A DNA stretch of 64,000 nucleotides from Alienimonas californiensis (GCF_007743815.1 NZ_CP036265.1:3242823-3306822); one strand, 5' to 3'; counted from the first letter of the stretch, positions 9,056-21,431 are shown. Notes: generated from the letters alone by a model not told the origin. Made by a program: numbers and translations.

Positions 9056-11605
9056 TCAAGCCGGTTGAACGCCCCGTTCAGTCGGGACAGACGGGGGCGC
9101 TGCTGGTTGATCGCTTCGCCAAAAGGCTGCTAACGCCGCCGGTAATAGCACCAAATCGCCCAGTAGGGCTGCGGCGAGGGTGACGCAGGTGAGTTCGGCG
9201 AAGCGGCGGGTGGGGACGAACTCGCTCCACAATAAAACCGAGAGGCCGGCGAGGATCAGGGCGCTGGTCAGCACAATCGCCCGGCCGCTGGCGGCGAGGG
9301 CGCCGGTCACGGCGTCCGTCACCGAGCGGCCCGCGGCGACCTCCTCCCGGAAGCGGGCGAGGAAGTGGATTGTGTCGTCCACCGCCACGCCCAGCCCGAC
9401 GGCGAACACGATCGCGTTGCCGGCGTTCAAATCGAGCCCCCGCAGCCGCATATAACCCAGCGTGAGGATCAGCGGGGTGAGATTGGGAATCATGGCGATC
9501 AGCCCTGCCCGCACGCTGCGGAACAGCAGGCCGATCACCGCGAAGATCACCCCCGTCGCCCCGGTCAGCCCCCAGAGGAAGTCGCGGATGAAGCGGTTCA
9601 TGCCGACGGCGTTCACGTAGCCGTCGCCCGTCAGCCGCCAGCGGATTCCGCGGGGGTTGACGGCCGGGTCGTCCGGCGGGAACCGCTCGTTCAGCAGGGC
9701 GCCGATTCGCTCCGAGAGCCGCAGCGTCGCCGCGGTGCCGACGTCCGCCACCCGCACGACCACCCGGCCGGCGGAGGCGTTCCGGTTGAGGAAGGGGTCG
9801 ATCGAACCGGGCGCCGCCCGCTCCAGCAGCCCCCCGGCCTGCCGCAGTCGGTCCGCAGCGTCGGGGCCGGCGGGGGCCTTCGTCAGGACCTCGGGGTCCC
9901 GCAGCACGCCGGCGAGCGTGCGTTGATACAGGTCCGGATAGCCCCGCACGCTGAGGGTCCCCGGCAACTCGCGGGCCTCGGCGGAGAAGCTCAGCACGTC
10001 GGCGTAGACCGCGGGGTCCAGCAGCCCGCCGGGTTCGTTCCCTGCGGCGTCCGGGGTGAACAGCAGGGCCTCGACGGCGATGACGCCGCCCAAATCTCGC
10101 TCCACCCGGCGGACGACGCGGGCGGCGGGGTGAGCCTCGTCGTAGGTCTCCAGCATCCTCGAATCGACCGTCAGCCCCCTCCAACCGACGCCCGCCGGCA
10201 GCGGCAGTCCGGCGGAGCCCAGCGCCCCCAGCCCGCAAGCGGCGACGGTCGCGGCGCCGAGGCCCAGCGCCGCGGCGGGGTGACGAACCGCCCAGCCGCC
10301 GACCGGGACGGCCGGGTTCCAGGCGATCCCCCGGCCGGCCGGCCGCGGGGGGCGGCAGCGCCGGGCCAGCGCCGCGAACGCGGCGAGCGTGGAGAACCCG
10401 AGGCAGACCAGCCCGGTCGCCGCCTGCACGGCGAGGGCCCGCACGGCGTCGCTGTTGGCGGTCAGCAGGGAGCCGAACCCGATCGCCGTGGTGCCCATCG
10501 TCAGGCCCACGGCGGGAGCCATCGCGACGAAGGTGCGCTTCGCCGCGGCGTTTCGGGCGGCCCGGTGCTGGAGGAGCGGGGCGGCGGTCTCCTCATCGTC
10601 CCCCGGGGCGGTCTCCGCGGCTTCCTCCGCGTAGCGGGCGAGCAGATGGACGGCGGCGGCGAAGCCCACGACGGTCAGCAGCACCGGGAGCACGTTCGCC
10701 AGGATGCCGAACGTCGTTCCCCCCGCCGCCAGCAGTCCCGCCGCCCAACTCAGCCCGCAGGCCACCCCCAGCAGCGGGACGACCACGCCGATCGTCCGGC
10801 GGAAGGCGACGGCCAGGGCGAGCAGGAACAGTCCGCCGGACAGCGGGAACAGCCATTCGGCGTCCCGCTCCAGACCATCGACGATCGCCAGCCGCAGCGC
10901 CGGCATGCCGCCGACCTCCGCCGACAGCCCGGCCGGCGGGGGATCGGCCCGCAGGCGGGCGTTCACCGCGTTGATCGCCTGCCGGGTCTTCGGCGCGGAG
11001 CGGGCCTCGGGGGCGAGGACCGCCAGCACGGCGGCGGTGCGACGATCCGCGGAGACGAGGCCCGCCGCCCGGTCGTCGGAAAGCTGCTCCCGCACCCAGG
11101 CCGCCTCCAGCGGGGTGGGCGGGCCGTCCGGTCCGCCGGGGACCAGCGGGACCGTTTCATACTCGCCGAGGTTCGCCAGGCTCATCCGCCCGGTCTGCAA
11201 CGTGGTCACGCCGGCGACGGCCTCGACGTGCGGCAGGTCCGGCAGGGCCGCGACGAGCTGTTGCTGCCAGGCGAGGGCCTCGGCGCTCAGCACGCCGGCG
11301 CCGTCCTCTCCCGGAAGGCCGGGGAATCGCGGGCGATCGTCCTTGAGGAGGACGAGCAGCACGGCGTCCTCGGCCCCGAATCGTGCCCGGGCGGCTTCCA
11401 TGTCCGCGGCGAGATCGTCCCGGCCGGCGAGGACGCTCTGCGGGGAGAAGTCCGCGTCGGCGCCCGTCGCCGCCCAGCCGGCGACCGCGGCGAGGGCGAG
11501 CATCGCCGCCGTCGTCCACGCCGGACGGGCGGACAGACCGTCATAGAGACGGCCGAGCAGTCCGTCCGCGCCCGCTCCTGCCGATTCCTGCCCCGCCTGA
11601 CTCAA
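9056..11605 (-). CDS. RND superfamily (MMPL-type) membrane transporter
   Basis: About 849 residues in two repeats, each a transmembrane helix, a large periplasmic loop and five more helices. The first helix is near residues 35-55 (TTAAMLALAAVAGWAATG). The conserved MMPL segment FAVGLGVAVDDTIHFLARFR, with the intramembrane Asp pair, is near residue 740. The probable start is a TTG whose last bases form TTGA with the stop of the kinase gene just upstream; the next in-frame ATG (11503) would cut into the first helix. Proteins of this class export lipids, hopanoids or other hydrophobic molecules by proton antiport; the substrate here is unknown. It is the distal gene of a minus-strand set with a sigma54 activator and a membrane kinase. 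Confidence 0.87.
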   Translation of the reverse strand: MSQAGQESAGAGADGLLGRLYDGLSARPAWTTAAMLALAAVAGWAATGADADFSPQSVLAGRDDLAADMEAARARFGAEDAVLLVLLKDDRPRFPGLPGEDGAGVLSAEALAWQQQLVAALPDLPHVEAVAGVTTLQTGRMSLANLGEYETVPLVPGGPDGPPTPLEAAWVREQLSDDRAAGLVSADRRTAAVLAVLAPEARSAPKTRQAINAVNARLRADPPPAGLSAEVGGMPALRLAIVDGLERDAEWLFPLSGGLFLLALAVAFRRTIGVVVPLLGVACGLSWAAGLLAAGGTTFGILANVLPVLLTVVGFAAAVHLLARYAEEAAETAPGDDEETAAPLLQHRAARNAAAKRTFVAMAPAVGLTMGTTAIGFGSLLTANSDAVRALAVQAATGLVCLGFSTLAAFAALARRCRPPRPAGRGIAWNPAVPVGGWAVRHPAAALGLGAATVAACGLGALGSAGLPLPAGVGWRGLTVDSRMLETYDEAHPAARVVRRVERDLGGVIAVEALLFTPDAAGNEPGGLLDPAVYADVLSFSAEARELPGTLSVRGYPDLYQRTLAGVLRDPEVLTKAPAGPDAADRLRQAGGLLERAAPGSIDPFLNRNASAGRVVVRVADVGTAATLRLSERIGALLNERFPPDDPAVNPRGIRWRLTGDGYVNAVGMNRFIRDFLWGLTGATGVIFAVIGLLFRSVRAGLIAMIPNLTPLILTLGYMRLRGLDLNAGNAIVFAVGLGVAVDDTIHFLARFREEVAAGRSVTDAVTGALAASGRAIVLTSALILAGLSVLLWSEFVPTRRFAELTCVTLAAALLGDLVLLPAALAAFWRSDQPAAPPSVPTERGVQPA

Positions 11606-14600
11606 AAATTCGGCCCCACCGTGGGCCTGGGGGCCGTCCCGCCGGGCGTTGCGCTTTTCGGGGGGGTCGGCAGGCCGGCGACGATCACGTCGGCGGCGGG
11701 GCCGAGCCCGGGGCCGGCGCCCAGTCCGTCCGTCGCCGCGGCGGAGCCGGCGGCGGGGGCGAGGTCGCGGGCGTCGACGACCTTCCAGTCCGGCACGCGG
11801 GGACGTTCCAGCACGACGGCGGAGGGGCCGGTGCGGGCGTTCCGCTCCCCGCCGGCCGGTCCTGGGGGGCCGGCGCCCGCCGGCGGCGGCGGGGCGTAGG
11901 CGGTGGCGAAGGCGTTGGCGGTGCCCCAGACGGTCGCCCCGCCGGCGCTGAGCGCGACCCGGCCCGGCCCGCCGGGCGGGGGCGGCAGGAACAGGCAGCG
12001 ATCCGTGATTGCGACCGCGGCGCCCTCGGCCGCCGTTCCGCTGCCGCCGGAGGCGTCGAAGACCGGCCCGCCGACCGAGATCGCGCAGCGGGTGAGGGCG
12101 ACGACGCCGGCGCCGTCCGGTCCGAACAGCGCCGCCGGTCCCGGCGTGACCAGCCCGCACTCGCTCAGGGAGACACCCCCGCGATCCGCCGTGAGCAGGC
12201 CCGCGGCCCCCTCGCCCAGCAGCAGCGTGCCCGACAGGACCGCCGACCCGCCGCGAACCCGCACCGCGGGGGCTTCGCCGGAGCCGGCCCGCAGTTCGCA
12301 CCGCCGGATCACGGCCAGCCCCGCCGCCCCCTCGACGGCCACCAGCGCCCCGGCGCCGGTGCTGTCCTCGCGGGCTTCCAACGTGAGGTTAACCAGTTCC
12401 AATCGGCCGTCCTGCACCAACAGCGTCGGCGTGCCGCCGGCGGCCGTGGAGGCGGTGAGCAGCGGCGTGTCCCCCTCCTCGTCCGCCAGACCGACGATCC
12501 GCAGCGAGCGGCCGGACAGCAAGGCCGGCCGGATCCGCACCCGCCGGCTGCCCGTCACCACCAGCGTCGTGCCGTCCGGGTGCTTCTTGGCCAACTCGTC
12601 GTCGAGGCGGACGGCGGTCGTCTCTACGACGGGGGCGTCCGGGAAGAGCTGGGACCACGCCTCCGGCTCCGCCGGCAACCGCGTGGCGGCCGCGGCGCGG
12701 GCGGCGGCGGCGGGGGCGGGCAGGCGCCAACCCGCCGGGGCCGCGCCCGGGGCGACGTCCAGCCTGGCGGGGGCGAAGGCGGCGGGATCGACGGCGGCGA
12801 AATCCGCGATCGGGTCCCCCTCCCAGCCGGCGGAGCGGCCGGGAGCCTGCAGGCCGGCGGGCGCGACGAGCCCGGCGAGGGCGCCGCCCTGCACGGTCCA
12901 CTTCACCTCCGCGTCCGGCGGTGCGAGCAGAGGGACGGCGTCCGCCCCCGGCGCCGCCCCGAAGGCGCACCCGGCGAGGGTCACCGCCGGCGGTTCGCCC
13001 GGGCCGGGCAGGACCGCGACCGCCGCCTGTCGGAACAGACCGACGCAGTCCACGAATCGGGCCGACCGCCGAGCGGGCGCCGACCCCTTCGCAGACGCCG
13101 GCGCCTGGGCGGCGCTCGCGGTGCGATGGGCGATGAAATGCACGGCGCCGCCGCGGGGAGCGGTGCGATTCGGCTCGGCGGCGGAATCCGCGTCGGCGGA
13201 GGCGTCGGGCGGGAAAACGACGGCCGGGCCGTCGCCGCAGGCCAGCAGGCAATCCCTGGCGAACAGGTCCGTCTGGCCGCCGGCGAGGCTGACGCCGGTG
13301 AGGGCGTTCCCGCGGAGGACCGTCCCGTCCAACAGCACGTGGGCCGCGGTCTTGCCCCCGCCGGCGGCCCGAACCGCGACGGCGGGGGCGTCGCCCTGAC
13401 TGGTCACCGAGCCGCCGCGGAAGATCGCCGTCGCCGCGGCGGCCTCGATCAGGGCGGGGGCCGGACCGGCCTGTCCCCCCGCCGACGGGGCCGGACGCGC
13501 GGGCAGCGTCACGTGCAGGCCGTCGAGCGTCAGCGATCCGCCCCGGGCCCGCAGCCACCCGGCGGCGTTCGGCGGCAGGGGCGCCGCGTTGACGACGGGT
13601 TCCTCTCCCCCGTCGGCCCGGATGCGGACGTGCGCCCCCTCCGGGAGATCCAGGCGCGGCAGGGTGAACGGGCCGACGCCCCGCAGCGTGACCGTGCCCC
13701 CGGCGGCGGGCAGGCGGGCCAGGGCGGCGGCGAGCGTGACGGCCCGGGGGGCGCCGGTCGGGTTCGGGTCGGCGGCGCCGGCGACGACCGTCACCTCCGG
13801 GCCGCGGGCGGGGGGCAGTTCCGCGACCCAGCTCGGGGCGGCGGCGGGGTCGGAGGGCGGGGCCGCCGGTTTGGGGCGGTCGTCCGCCTCCCGCACCAGC
13901 GTCGCCGCCGGCGCCGGGGCGTCAGGTGCGTTCGCGTTCGCCTCGGCGTCGGCCGCCGCCGGCGCGTCCGCCCCGCCGCCCGGCCGTTCCACGACCCGGG
14001 ACGGGTCGCCGAACGCCCCGCCGTAATACGCCGCCAGCAGGCCCACGCCGACCAGGAGGAGCAGCAGTCCCCCGCCGACCAGCAGATTGCGGACGAGCAG
14101 CGGGTCCAGCCCCTTCTTGTAGTCCTTTGGAGCGCCGGCCGGCGTGCGACGACGGGGGGAGGAGTCGTCATCGTCGTCCGCTCCCGCGAGGGGCAACGCG
14201 CTCGCCAGCGGAGTGGGACGGACCGCCTGACCTCGCGTCCCGTTCCGCTTCTTCCCGGGGCGGCGACGAGGGGCGGAATCGACTTCGTACTCGTCCTCCC
14301 CGTCGTCCACCTCCGTTCCGGGGGCGGCGACGGGCAGTTCGCCCGCCACGGGGGTGGGGCGAGCCGCTTTGCCCTTCCGCTTTCTCCCCGCTCGGCGGCG
14401 GACCGGGGCGTCCTCCTCGTCCTCCTCCCCCGTGAAGCCGGCTTCGGCCTCTTGCTCCTGGTCCGCCAGCAGCGCGGCGACGTCGTCTTCGTGGCTGTCG
14501 GCCAAGTCCTTGAGCAAGTCGCTGCTGACCGACCCGCGGCGCTTGCGGGCCAGTTCGAGATCGTCGAGGAACTCCTGCGGCGTGGCGTAACGCTCCGCCG

Positions 14601-15375
14601 GGTCCTTCGCCATCGCCCGCTGCAGGACGGCGGTGTAGCTGTCCGGAATGTCGCTGTGCAGGCTCCGCGGATCCGGAATCGGGTCGTGGTCGTGGGCGGA
14701 CAGCTTCGCCGTCAGCGAGTCCCCCGGGTAGGGGATGCGGCCGGTCAGCATGTGGAACCAGGAGCACCCCAGCGAATACAAATCGCTGCGAATGTCGGCG
14801 TTGCGACTGTTCTTGGCCTGCTCCGGCGCCATGTAGTCCACCGTGCCCACGGTGTAGCCGGCCCGGGTGATACCGCCCTCGGCCTCTTCCTCGACGGCCC
14901 GGGCCAGCCCGAGGTCCGCCAGCACCGCAGAGCCGTCGCGGCGAACCATGATGTTCGACGGCTTGATGTCCCGGTGGACGATCCCCTTTTCGTGCAGGTG
15001 CACGAGGGCCTCGGCGACCTGGCGGACGAGGTCCGTGGCCCGCTTGGGGGGGAGCCGCGTGCGGGTCTTCAGGAGGCGGTCGACGTCTTTGCCGTCGACG
15101 TACTCCAGGGCGATGTAGAGGGCCCGGTCCGTCTCGCCGCTGTCGAAGACGGTGACGATGCCGGGGTGATGCAGCCGGGCGGCGGCGCGGGCCTCGCTGC
15201 GGAAGCGGGCGATCAGGTTGGCCGGCATGTCCGGCCGCTTGGGGAGCACCTTCAGGGCGACGGTGCGGCCGAGTTCGACGTCCTCCGCCAGATAGACCAC
15301 CCCCATCCCGCCGGCCCCGAGCTTTTTGATCGGGCGGTACTTCCCGAGTTGCTTCGGCGGGGCGACGTCGGCCAT
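11602..15375 (-). CDS. Membrane Ser/Thr protein kinase with a large exported beta-helix-like region
   Basis: 1257 residues. The N-terminal kinase domain (about 13-275) has GAGGMGVVY, Lys42, the helix-C Glu61, HRDIKPSN with Asp136, DLG at 154-156 and VDYMAPEQ. A charged linker carries two copies of a Lys/Arg-rich motif ending RPTP(V/L)A. A single transmembrane segment (NLLVGGGLLLLLVGVGLLAAYY) lies near residue 430. The remaining 800 or so residues would be outside the cytoplasm and are Ala/Gly/Pro-rich. They contain repeated strand patterns (LDGLHVTLPA, LELVNLTLEAREDS) resembling right-handed parallel beta-helices, so this part may sense envelope material. Its stop overlaps the RND transporter start, and the sigma54 activator gene ends 92 bases upstream. 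Confidence 0.87.
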   Translation of the reverse strand: MADVAPPKQLGKYRPIKKLGAGGMGVVYLAEDVELGRTVALKVLPKRPDMPANLIARFRSEARAAARLHHPGIVTVFDSGETDRALYIALEYVDGKDVDRLLKTRTRLPPKRATDLVRQVAEALVHLHEKGIVHRDIKPSNIMVRRDGSAVLADLGLARAVEEEAEGGITRAGYTVGTVDYMAPEQAKNSRNADIRSDLYSLGCSWFHMLTGRIPYPGDSLTAKLSAHDHDPIPDPRSLHSDIPDSYTAVLQRAMAKDPAERYATPQEFLDDLELARKRRGSVSSDLLKDLADSHEDDVAALLADQEQEAEAGFTGEEDEEDAPVRRRAGRKRKGKAARPTPVAGELPVAAPGTEVDDGEDEYEVDSAPRRRPGKKRNGTRGQAVRPTPLASALPLAGADDDDDSSPRRRTPAGAPKDYKKGLDPLLVRNLLVGGGLLLLLVGVGLLAAYYGGAFGDPSRVVERPGGGADAPAAADAEANANAPDAPAPAATLVREADDRPKPAAPPSDPAAAPSWVAELPPARGPEVTVVAGAADPNPTGAPRAVTLAAALARLPAAGGTVTLRGVGPFTLPRLDLPEGAHVRIRADGGEEPVVNAAPLPPNAAGWLRARGGSLTLDGLHVTLPARPAPSAGGQAGPAPALIEAAAATAIFRGGSVTSQGDAPAVAVRAAGGGKTAAHVLLDGTVLRGNALTGVSLAGGQTDLFARDCLLACGDGPAVVFPPDASADADSAAEPNRTAPRGGAVHFIAHRTASAAQAPASAKGSAPARRSARFVDCVGLFRQAAVAVLPGPGEPPAVTLAGCAFGAAPGADAVPLLAPPDAEVKWTVQGGALAGLVAPAGLQAPGRSAGWEGDPIADFAAVDPAAFAPARLDVAPGAAPAGWRLPAPAAAARAAAATRLPAEPEAWSQLFPDAPVVETTAVRLDDELAKKHPDGTTLVVTGSRRVRIRPALLSGRSLRIVGLADEEGDTPLLTASTAAGGTPTLLVQDGRLELVNLTLEAREDSTGAGALVAVEGAAGLAVIRRCELRAGSGEAPAVRVRGGSAVLSGTLLLGEGAAGLLTADRGGVSLSECGLVTPGPAALFGPDGAGVVALTRCAISVGGPVFDASGGSGTAAEGAAVAITDRCLFLPPPPGGPGRVALSAGGATVWGTANAFATAYAPPPPAGAGPPGPAGGERNARTGPSAVVLERPRVPDWKVVDARDLAPAAGSAAATDGLGAGPGLGPAADVIVAGLPTPPKSATPGGTAPRPTVGPNF

Positions 15376-15467
15376 GGAGGTCTGTGGGAAGGTGGGGGAC
15401 CGAACAGGTTACCGCGCGGGCGCGGACGGGGAATGCCTCGCCGGCATTTCCCCCGCGTCGCCGCCCG

Positions 15468-17564
<2,097 letters not shown>

Positions 17565-17854
17565 CGAAAGTCGACGGTAGCGGTCCGTCGCGCGTCTCGC
17601 ACCCGGACCGGGAACGTCCCCGAGGATCCAATTTTCACCCGCCCCGCCGACCTCCCCCCCCGCTTGCCGAATCGTTCGACTTGAGGCTCGAATCGCGGGA
17701 CGCCGACGCCCGCGGGGGCGCCGTTCACGCTGGGGCGCCGTGGAAAAGTCTGCGCGTTGATTCGGTCGCAGCGGCGGCGACCATGCGACCGGCCGCGGCC
17801 GTTCCCGCCGGTCGATGCCGATCCGGTCCGCTCGCCCCGTATTCGCGCCCCGTC

Positions 17855-20092
17855 ATGGCCTCCACCCCCGCGGCCCTGTTGATCATGGCCGCGGCGACGT
17901 TCGCCCCGCTGGCCCCAGCCCCGGTGGCCCCGGCGTCAGTGGAACGGGGGCGGGTCGACGGCGCGGCGCCGGACGCTCCCTCGCTGGCCGACGTCTTTCC
18001 GACGAGCGTGCCCGCGGCGGTCGACCGCTACGCCTTCGACCCGCTCGGCGACGACTGGACGGCTTGGGGCGAAGCGACCTCGCGGGCGGTGACGACGCTG
18101 TACCGCTCGGACGCCCCGGCGGCCCGGCAGCGGGCCGCGATCGCCGTGCTGCGGAGCGCCGTGAAGCAGTTGGGCGACGCCGCCCGCGACCCGGGGTACG
18201 CCGCGATGCGTCCCGCCCTGCTGGAACTGCGCGGGGCGCTGGATCGGCGGTCCGCCCTGGCGGCGGCGACGCTGGACGCCCTCGCCGCGGCGGAGAAAAC
18301 GCCGGTCGACGTGGCCCGCGAAGGGGCGAACGCACGGCTGGGGCAGGCCCTCGCCACGCTGCGGGCGGACCTCGCCGCGATCCCCGGCGGCGAGCGCTGG
18401 TTGCCGGTCGCCCGGGCGGATCGGCTCGACGCCGTCGCCGCCGGGCGGGACGGGGCGGACGTTCGCTCGGTTCTGACGGCGGTGACGAACGACCTCGCCG
18501 ATCCGACCGTCTATCCCACGGAGCAGGCGGCGTTTCTCGCCCGGCCGGCGTGGCGGCGACTGGCGGCGGCGGCGGCGGTCCGGCTGGCGCTCGCCCCCGG
18601 CAGCGACGCAGCCCAAACCCCGCGGGCGTTGGACGCGGTGACGGTCGCGCTGCGGCAGTTCGTCCAGGCGTTTGAACGGTACGAGGCCGACTCGACTGAC
18701 GAAGCCGCCCGCGCCCTCGCCGGCGCCGCCGGGGACCTCGCTGCCGTTGCCCCCTCGGCCGGCGGGGCGATCGAGGACCTGGTCGACGACCTGTACGACG
18801 GCGACAACTTCCGCGTGGCGATCAGCGAGGGCTTTCTGCGGCGGTTCGTCGCCCAGACCCGGCGGGAAGTTGGCCCGGTGAGCGACGTGGCCTTCGGCGC
18901 CCGCGTGCGGGGTGTGCAGGAGACCGACGTGGACGTGGACGTCGACGTGCGGCCGGAGGTCGGCGCCGCCCGATTCGAGGTCACGCTGAACGGCGTCGCC
19001 CGCACCAGCACCGTGGCCCGCACCCGGGAGGCCCGCGTCTCCACCTCCGGGCGGCACCGGTTCGAAGCCCGCAAATCGGTCGTCTACGACGGCACGCGGT
19101 TCCGCACCGGGCGGACGCGGGTCGACGTGGATCCGTACCTGCGGAACACCTCCATCCAAACGTCCTACGACGACCTCGCCGGCGGGCTGCTGCGGGACGT
19201 GATCCAACGTGAGGCGTTCGCACAGGCCGGCCAGCGTCAGCCCGCGGCGCTGGCCCGCGTGGAGCGGCAACTGGCCGCGGCGCTGCGTCCGCAGCTCGAT
19301 CGGCAGCTCGACGAGCAGTTCGACGTAGTGAACCTCCAGGTCGGCGGCCTGTTTCGGCAGCGGGCGGCCCGGCTGGGCGTGGCCCCGTCGCGGGAATCGA
19401 TCTCCAGCACGGAGGAGGAACTGCGGGTCTTTCTGCGGATGACCGGCGACGAGGAACTCGCCGCCCCGGCGCCGCCGCGTCGGCCGTTCGTGGAGGACGG
19501 GGTCGTCGCCCAGATCCATCAGAGCGCCCTGAACAACAGCGCCGACCGCCTGAACCTCGCCGGCCGCACGCTCACGCCGGACGAGTTGGGCGGCGTGATC
19601 CGGGAGTTCTTCGGGGAGCTGTTCGGCCGCACGATCCCGGCGCCGCCCCCCGCGGAGCCGAGCGTGGGCGAGGAGCCGCCGCCGACGCTGACCTTCGCCG
19701 ACGCCGACCCGATCCGGGTGCGGTTCGCCGCGAACACGGTGATCCTGACGGTGCGGGTGGGCCTGGCGGCCCCGCCGCGGCCGGACGGCTCGCCGGGCGA
19801 GGACGTGCCGCCGCAACGGGTGGCGATCCCGTTCGCCGTAAGCGTTACGGAGGCGGGCGACCTGGTGCTGAATCGCGGGAGCCTGTCCGTCGCCCCGCTG
19901 GGGCGGCCGGAGAGCCGGTTCCGTCAGCAGGCGATCGCCCGGGTGCTGCGGGCCCGGCTGGGCGACGCGCTGCCGGAATCCTCCGTCATCCCGGCGAACA
20001 CCGTCGTGGCGACGGACTCCCAGACCCGCATCACGTTGCGGCTGGCCTCGCTCGAACTCGCCGACGGCTGGGCCACCGCGGTGCTGCGGTAG
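17855..20092 (+). CDS. Secreted or periplasmic protein of unknown function
   Basis: About 745 residues, starting with a likely signal peptide (MASTPAALLIMAAATFAPLA) ending in Ala-Pro-rich sequence. An in-frame ATG at 17783 is a possible longer start. The N-terminal half is helical and Ala/Arg-rich. A central acidic strand-like repeat (TDVDVDVDVRPEV) precedes a region rich in Gln/Arg (AALRPQLDRQLDEQFDVVNL) and a C-terminal beta-rich part (DPIRVRFAANTVILTVRVGL). I recognise no named domain; the overall build recalls large conserved planctomycete secreted proteins. It is transcribed divergently from the sigma54 activator and ends facing hemL, with a palindrome between the two stops. Confidence 0.72.
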   Translation: MASTPAALLIMAAATFAPLAPAPVAPASVERGRVDGAAPDAPSLADVFPTSVPAAVDRYAFDPLGDDWTAWGEATSRAVTTLYRSDAPAARQRAAIAVLRSAVKQLGDAARDPGYAAMRPALLELRGALDRRSALAAATLDALAAAEKTPVDVAREGANARLGQALATLRADLAAIPGGERWLPVARADRLDAVAAGRDGADVRSVLTAVTNDLADPTVYPTEQAAFLARPAWRRLAAAAAVRLALAPGSDAAQTPRALDAVTVALRQFVQAFERYEADSTDEAARALAGAAGDLAAVAPSAGGAIEDLVDDLYDGDNFRVAISEGFLRRFVAQTRREVGPVSDVAFGARVRGVQETDVDVDVDVRPEVGAARFEVTLNGVARTSTVARTREARVSTSGRHRFEARKSVVYDGTRFRTGRTRVDVDPYLRNTSIQTSYDDLAGGLLRDVIQREAFAQAGQRQPAALARVERQLAAALRPQLDRQLDEQFDVVNLQVGGLFRQRAARLGVAPSRESISSTEEELRVFLRMTGDEELAAPAPPRRPFVEDGVVAQIHQSALNNSADRLNLAGRTLTPDELGGVIREFFGELFGRTIPAPPPAEPSVGEEPPPTLTFADADPIRVRFAANTVILTVRVGLAAPPRPDGSPGEDVPPQRVAIPFAVSVTEAGDLVLNRGSLSVAPLGRPESRFRQQAIARVLRARLGDALPESSVIPANTVVATDSQTRITLRLASLELADGWATAVLR

Positions 20093-20102
20093 TCGCCCGG
20101 TC

Positions 20103-20136
20103 CGCCGAAGCCGGACGCGTGCGTCCGGCTTAGGCG
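20103..20136. repeat. Near-perfect palindrome between convergent genes (CGCATGCG-type repeat)
   Basis: The 32-base core at 20104-20135 has a left arm starting GCCGAAGCCGGACGC and a right arm GCGTCCGGCTTAGGC, with one mismatch between arms. It lies between the end of the secreted unknown gene and hemL, and contains the hemL stop codon (TAA on the minus strand, 20130-20132). A sister copy is at 55241-55272. A shared two-way terminator is plausible, although no T-run follows. Confidence 0.85.
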
Positions 20137-21431
20137 AGCGTCCCCAGAACCTCTTTCGCCGCGGCGACGGTGGCGTCGATCAGTTCCTCGGTGTGGGCGG
20201 CGGAGACGAACATCGCCTCGTACTGGCTGCACGGCAGGTAGACGCCGCGGTCCAGCATGCCGTGGAAGTATTTGGCGAAGCGTTCGACGTCGCTCTTCTG
20301 AGCGTCCATCAGGTTCTCCACCGGCCCGGCGGTGAAGAACAGGGTGAGCATCGACCCGACCCGCTGCACGCAGGCCTCGACGCCGGCGGCCTCGATCGCG
20401 TCCGTCAGGCCCGCTTCGAGGCGGGCGGCAAGGGCTTCCAGCCGTTCGTAGACGTCCCCGTCCCGCAGGGCCTTCAGCGTAGCGACGCCGCAGGCCATCG
20501 CGACCGGGTTTCCGCTGAGCGTGCCGGCCTGATAGACGCTGCCGACCGGGGAGACGTGCTTCATCACCTCCGCCGGACCGCCGTAGGCGCCGACGGGCAT
20601 CCCCCCGCCGATCACCTTGCCCAGCATCGTCAGGTCCGGCGTCACCCCGAACCGGGCCTGGGCCCCGCCGTAGGCGACGCGGAAGCCGCACATCACCTCG
20701 TCGAAGGCCAACAGCGCCCCGTGCCGCGTGCACAGGTCGCGGAGGGCGTTCAAAAACTCCTCGGTGGGCGTGACCACGCCCATGTTCCCGCAGACCGGTT
20801 CGAGGAACACGCCGGCGATCTGGTCCGGGTACTTTTTGAACGCGGCTTCGAGCTGCTGCGGGTTGTTGTAGTCCAGGACCACGGTGTCCTGCGTGCAGCC
20901 GGCGGGGACCCCGGGGCTGGAGGGGTGCCCCAGCGTCAGCGCCCCGCTGCCGGCGGAGACCAGCAGGGAATCGACATGGCCGTGATAGTTCCCGGCGAAC
21001 TTGACCACCTTGTCCCGCCCCGTGGCGCCGCGGGCCAGCCGCACGGCGCTCATGCCGGCCTCGGTGCCGCTGTTGGTCATGCGAACCTGTTCGACGGAGG
21101 GCACCGCCTCCACGACGAGTTCGGCCAGATCCGTCTCCGCCGGGGTCGGGGCGCCGAACGACGTGCTGCGGGTGAGGGCGTCCGCGATCGCCTCCATCAC
21201 CGCCGGGTGACGATGTCCGAGGATGTGCGGCCCCCAACTGCCGACGAAGTCGACGTAGCGGTTGCCGTCCACGTCCGTTAGCCAAGGCCCCTCGCCGCTG
21301 GCCATATGCACCGGCGTCCCGCCGACCGCCCCAAAGGCCCGGGCCGGGCTGTTCACCCCGCCGGGAATGACTTTCTGGGCCTTCTCGAAGGCGGCGTCGG
21401 ACAGCGGGCGGGAAGACGTGTCGGCGAGCAT
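20130..21431 (-). CDS. hemL: Glutamate-1-semialdehyde 2,1-aminomutase
   Basis: 433 residues, the normal length for HemL. This PLP-dependent class III aminotransferase-fold enzyme converts glutamate-1-semialdehyde to 5-aminolevulinate, the last step of the C5 route to haem and other tetrapyrroles. Visible markers are the N-terminal PGGVNSPARAF, NSGTEA (PLP phosphate contact), FDEVMCGFR and the Schiff-base Lys in TMLGKVIGGGMPVGAYGG. The stop codon is embedded in a palindromic repeat shared with the convergent gene. No other haem gene is adjacent. Confidence 0.97.
   Translation of the reverse strand: MLADTSSRPLSDAAFEKAQKVIPGGVNSPARAFGAVGGTPVHMASGEGPWLTDVDGNRYVDFVGSWGPHILGHRHPAVMEAIADALTRSTSFGAPTPAETDLAELVVEAVPSVEQVRMTNSGTEAGMSAVRLARGATGRDKVVKFAGNYHGHVDSLLVSAGSGALTLGHPSSPGVPAGCTQDTVVLDYNNPQQLEAAFKKYPDQIAGVFLEPVCGNMGVVTPTEEFLNALRDLCTRHGALLAFDEVMCGFRVAYGGAQARFGVTPDLTMLGKVIGGGMPVGAYGGPAEVMKHVSPVGSVYQAGTLSGNPVAMACGVATLKALRDGDVYERLEALAARLEAGLTDAIEAAGVEACVQRVGSMLTLFFTAGPVENLMDAQKSDVERFAKYFHGMLDRGVYLPCSQYEAMFVSAAHTEELIDATVAAAKEVLGTLA

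Noticed and set aside
9365..11899. An 844-codon open frame on the plus strand
   Set aside because: It mirrors the RND transporter and the kinase end. The product is hydrophilic and low complexity with no family features.
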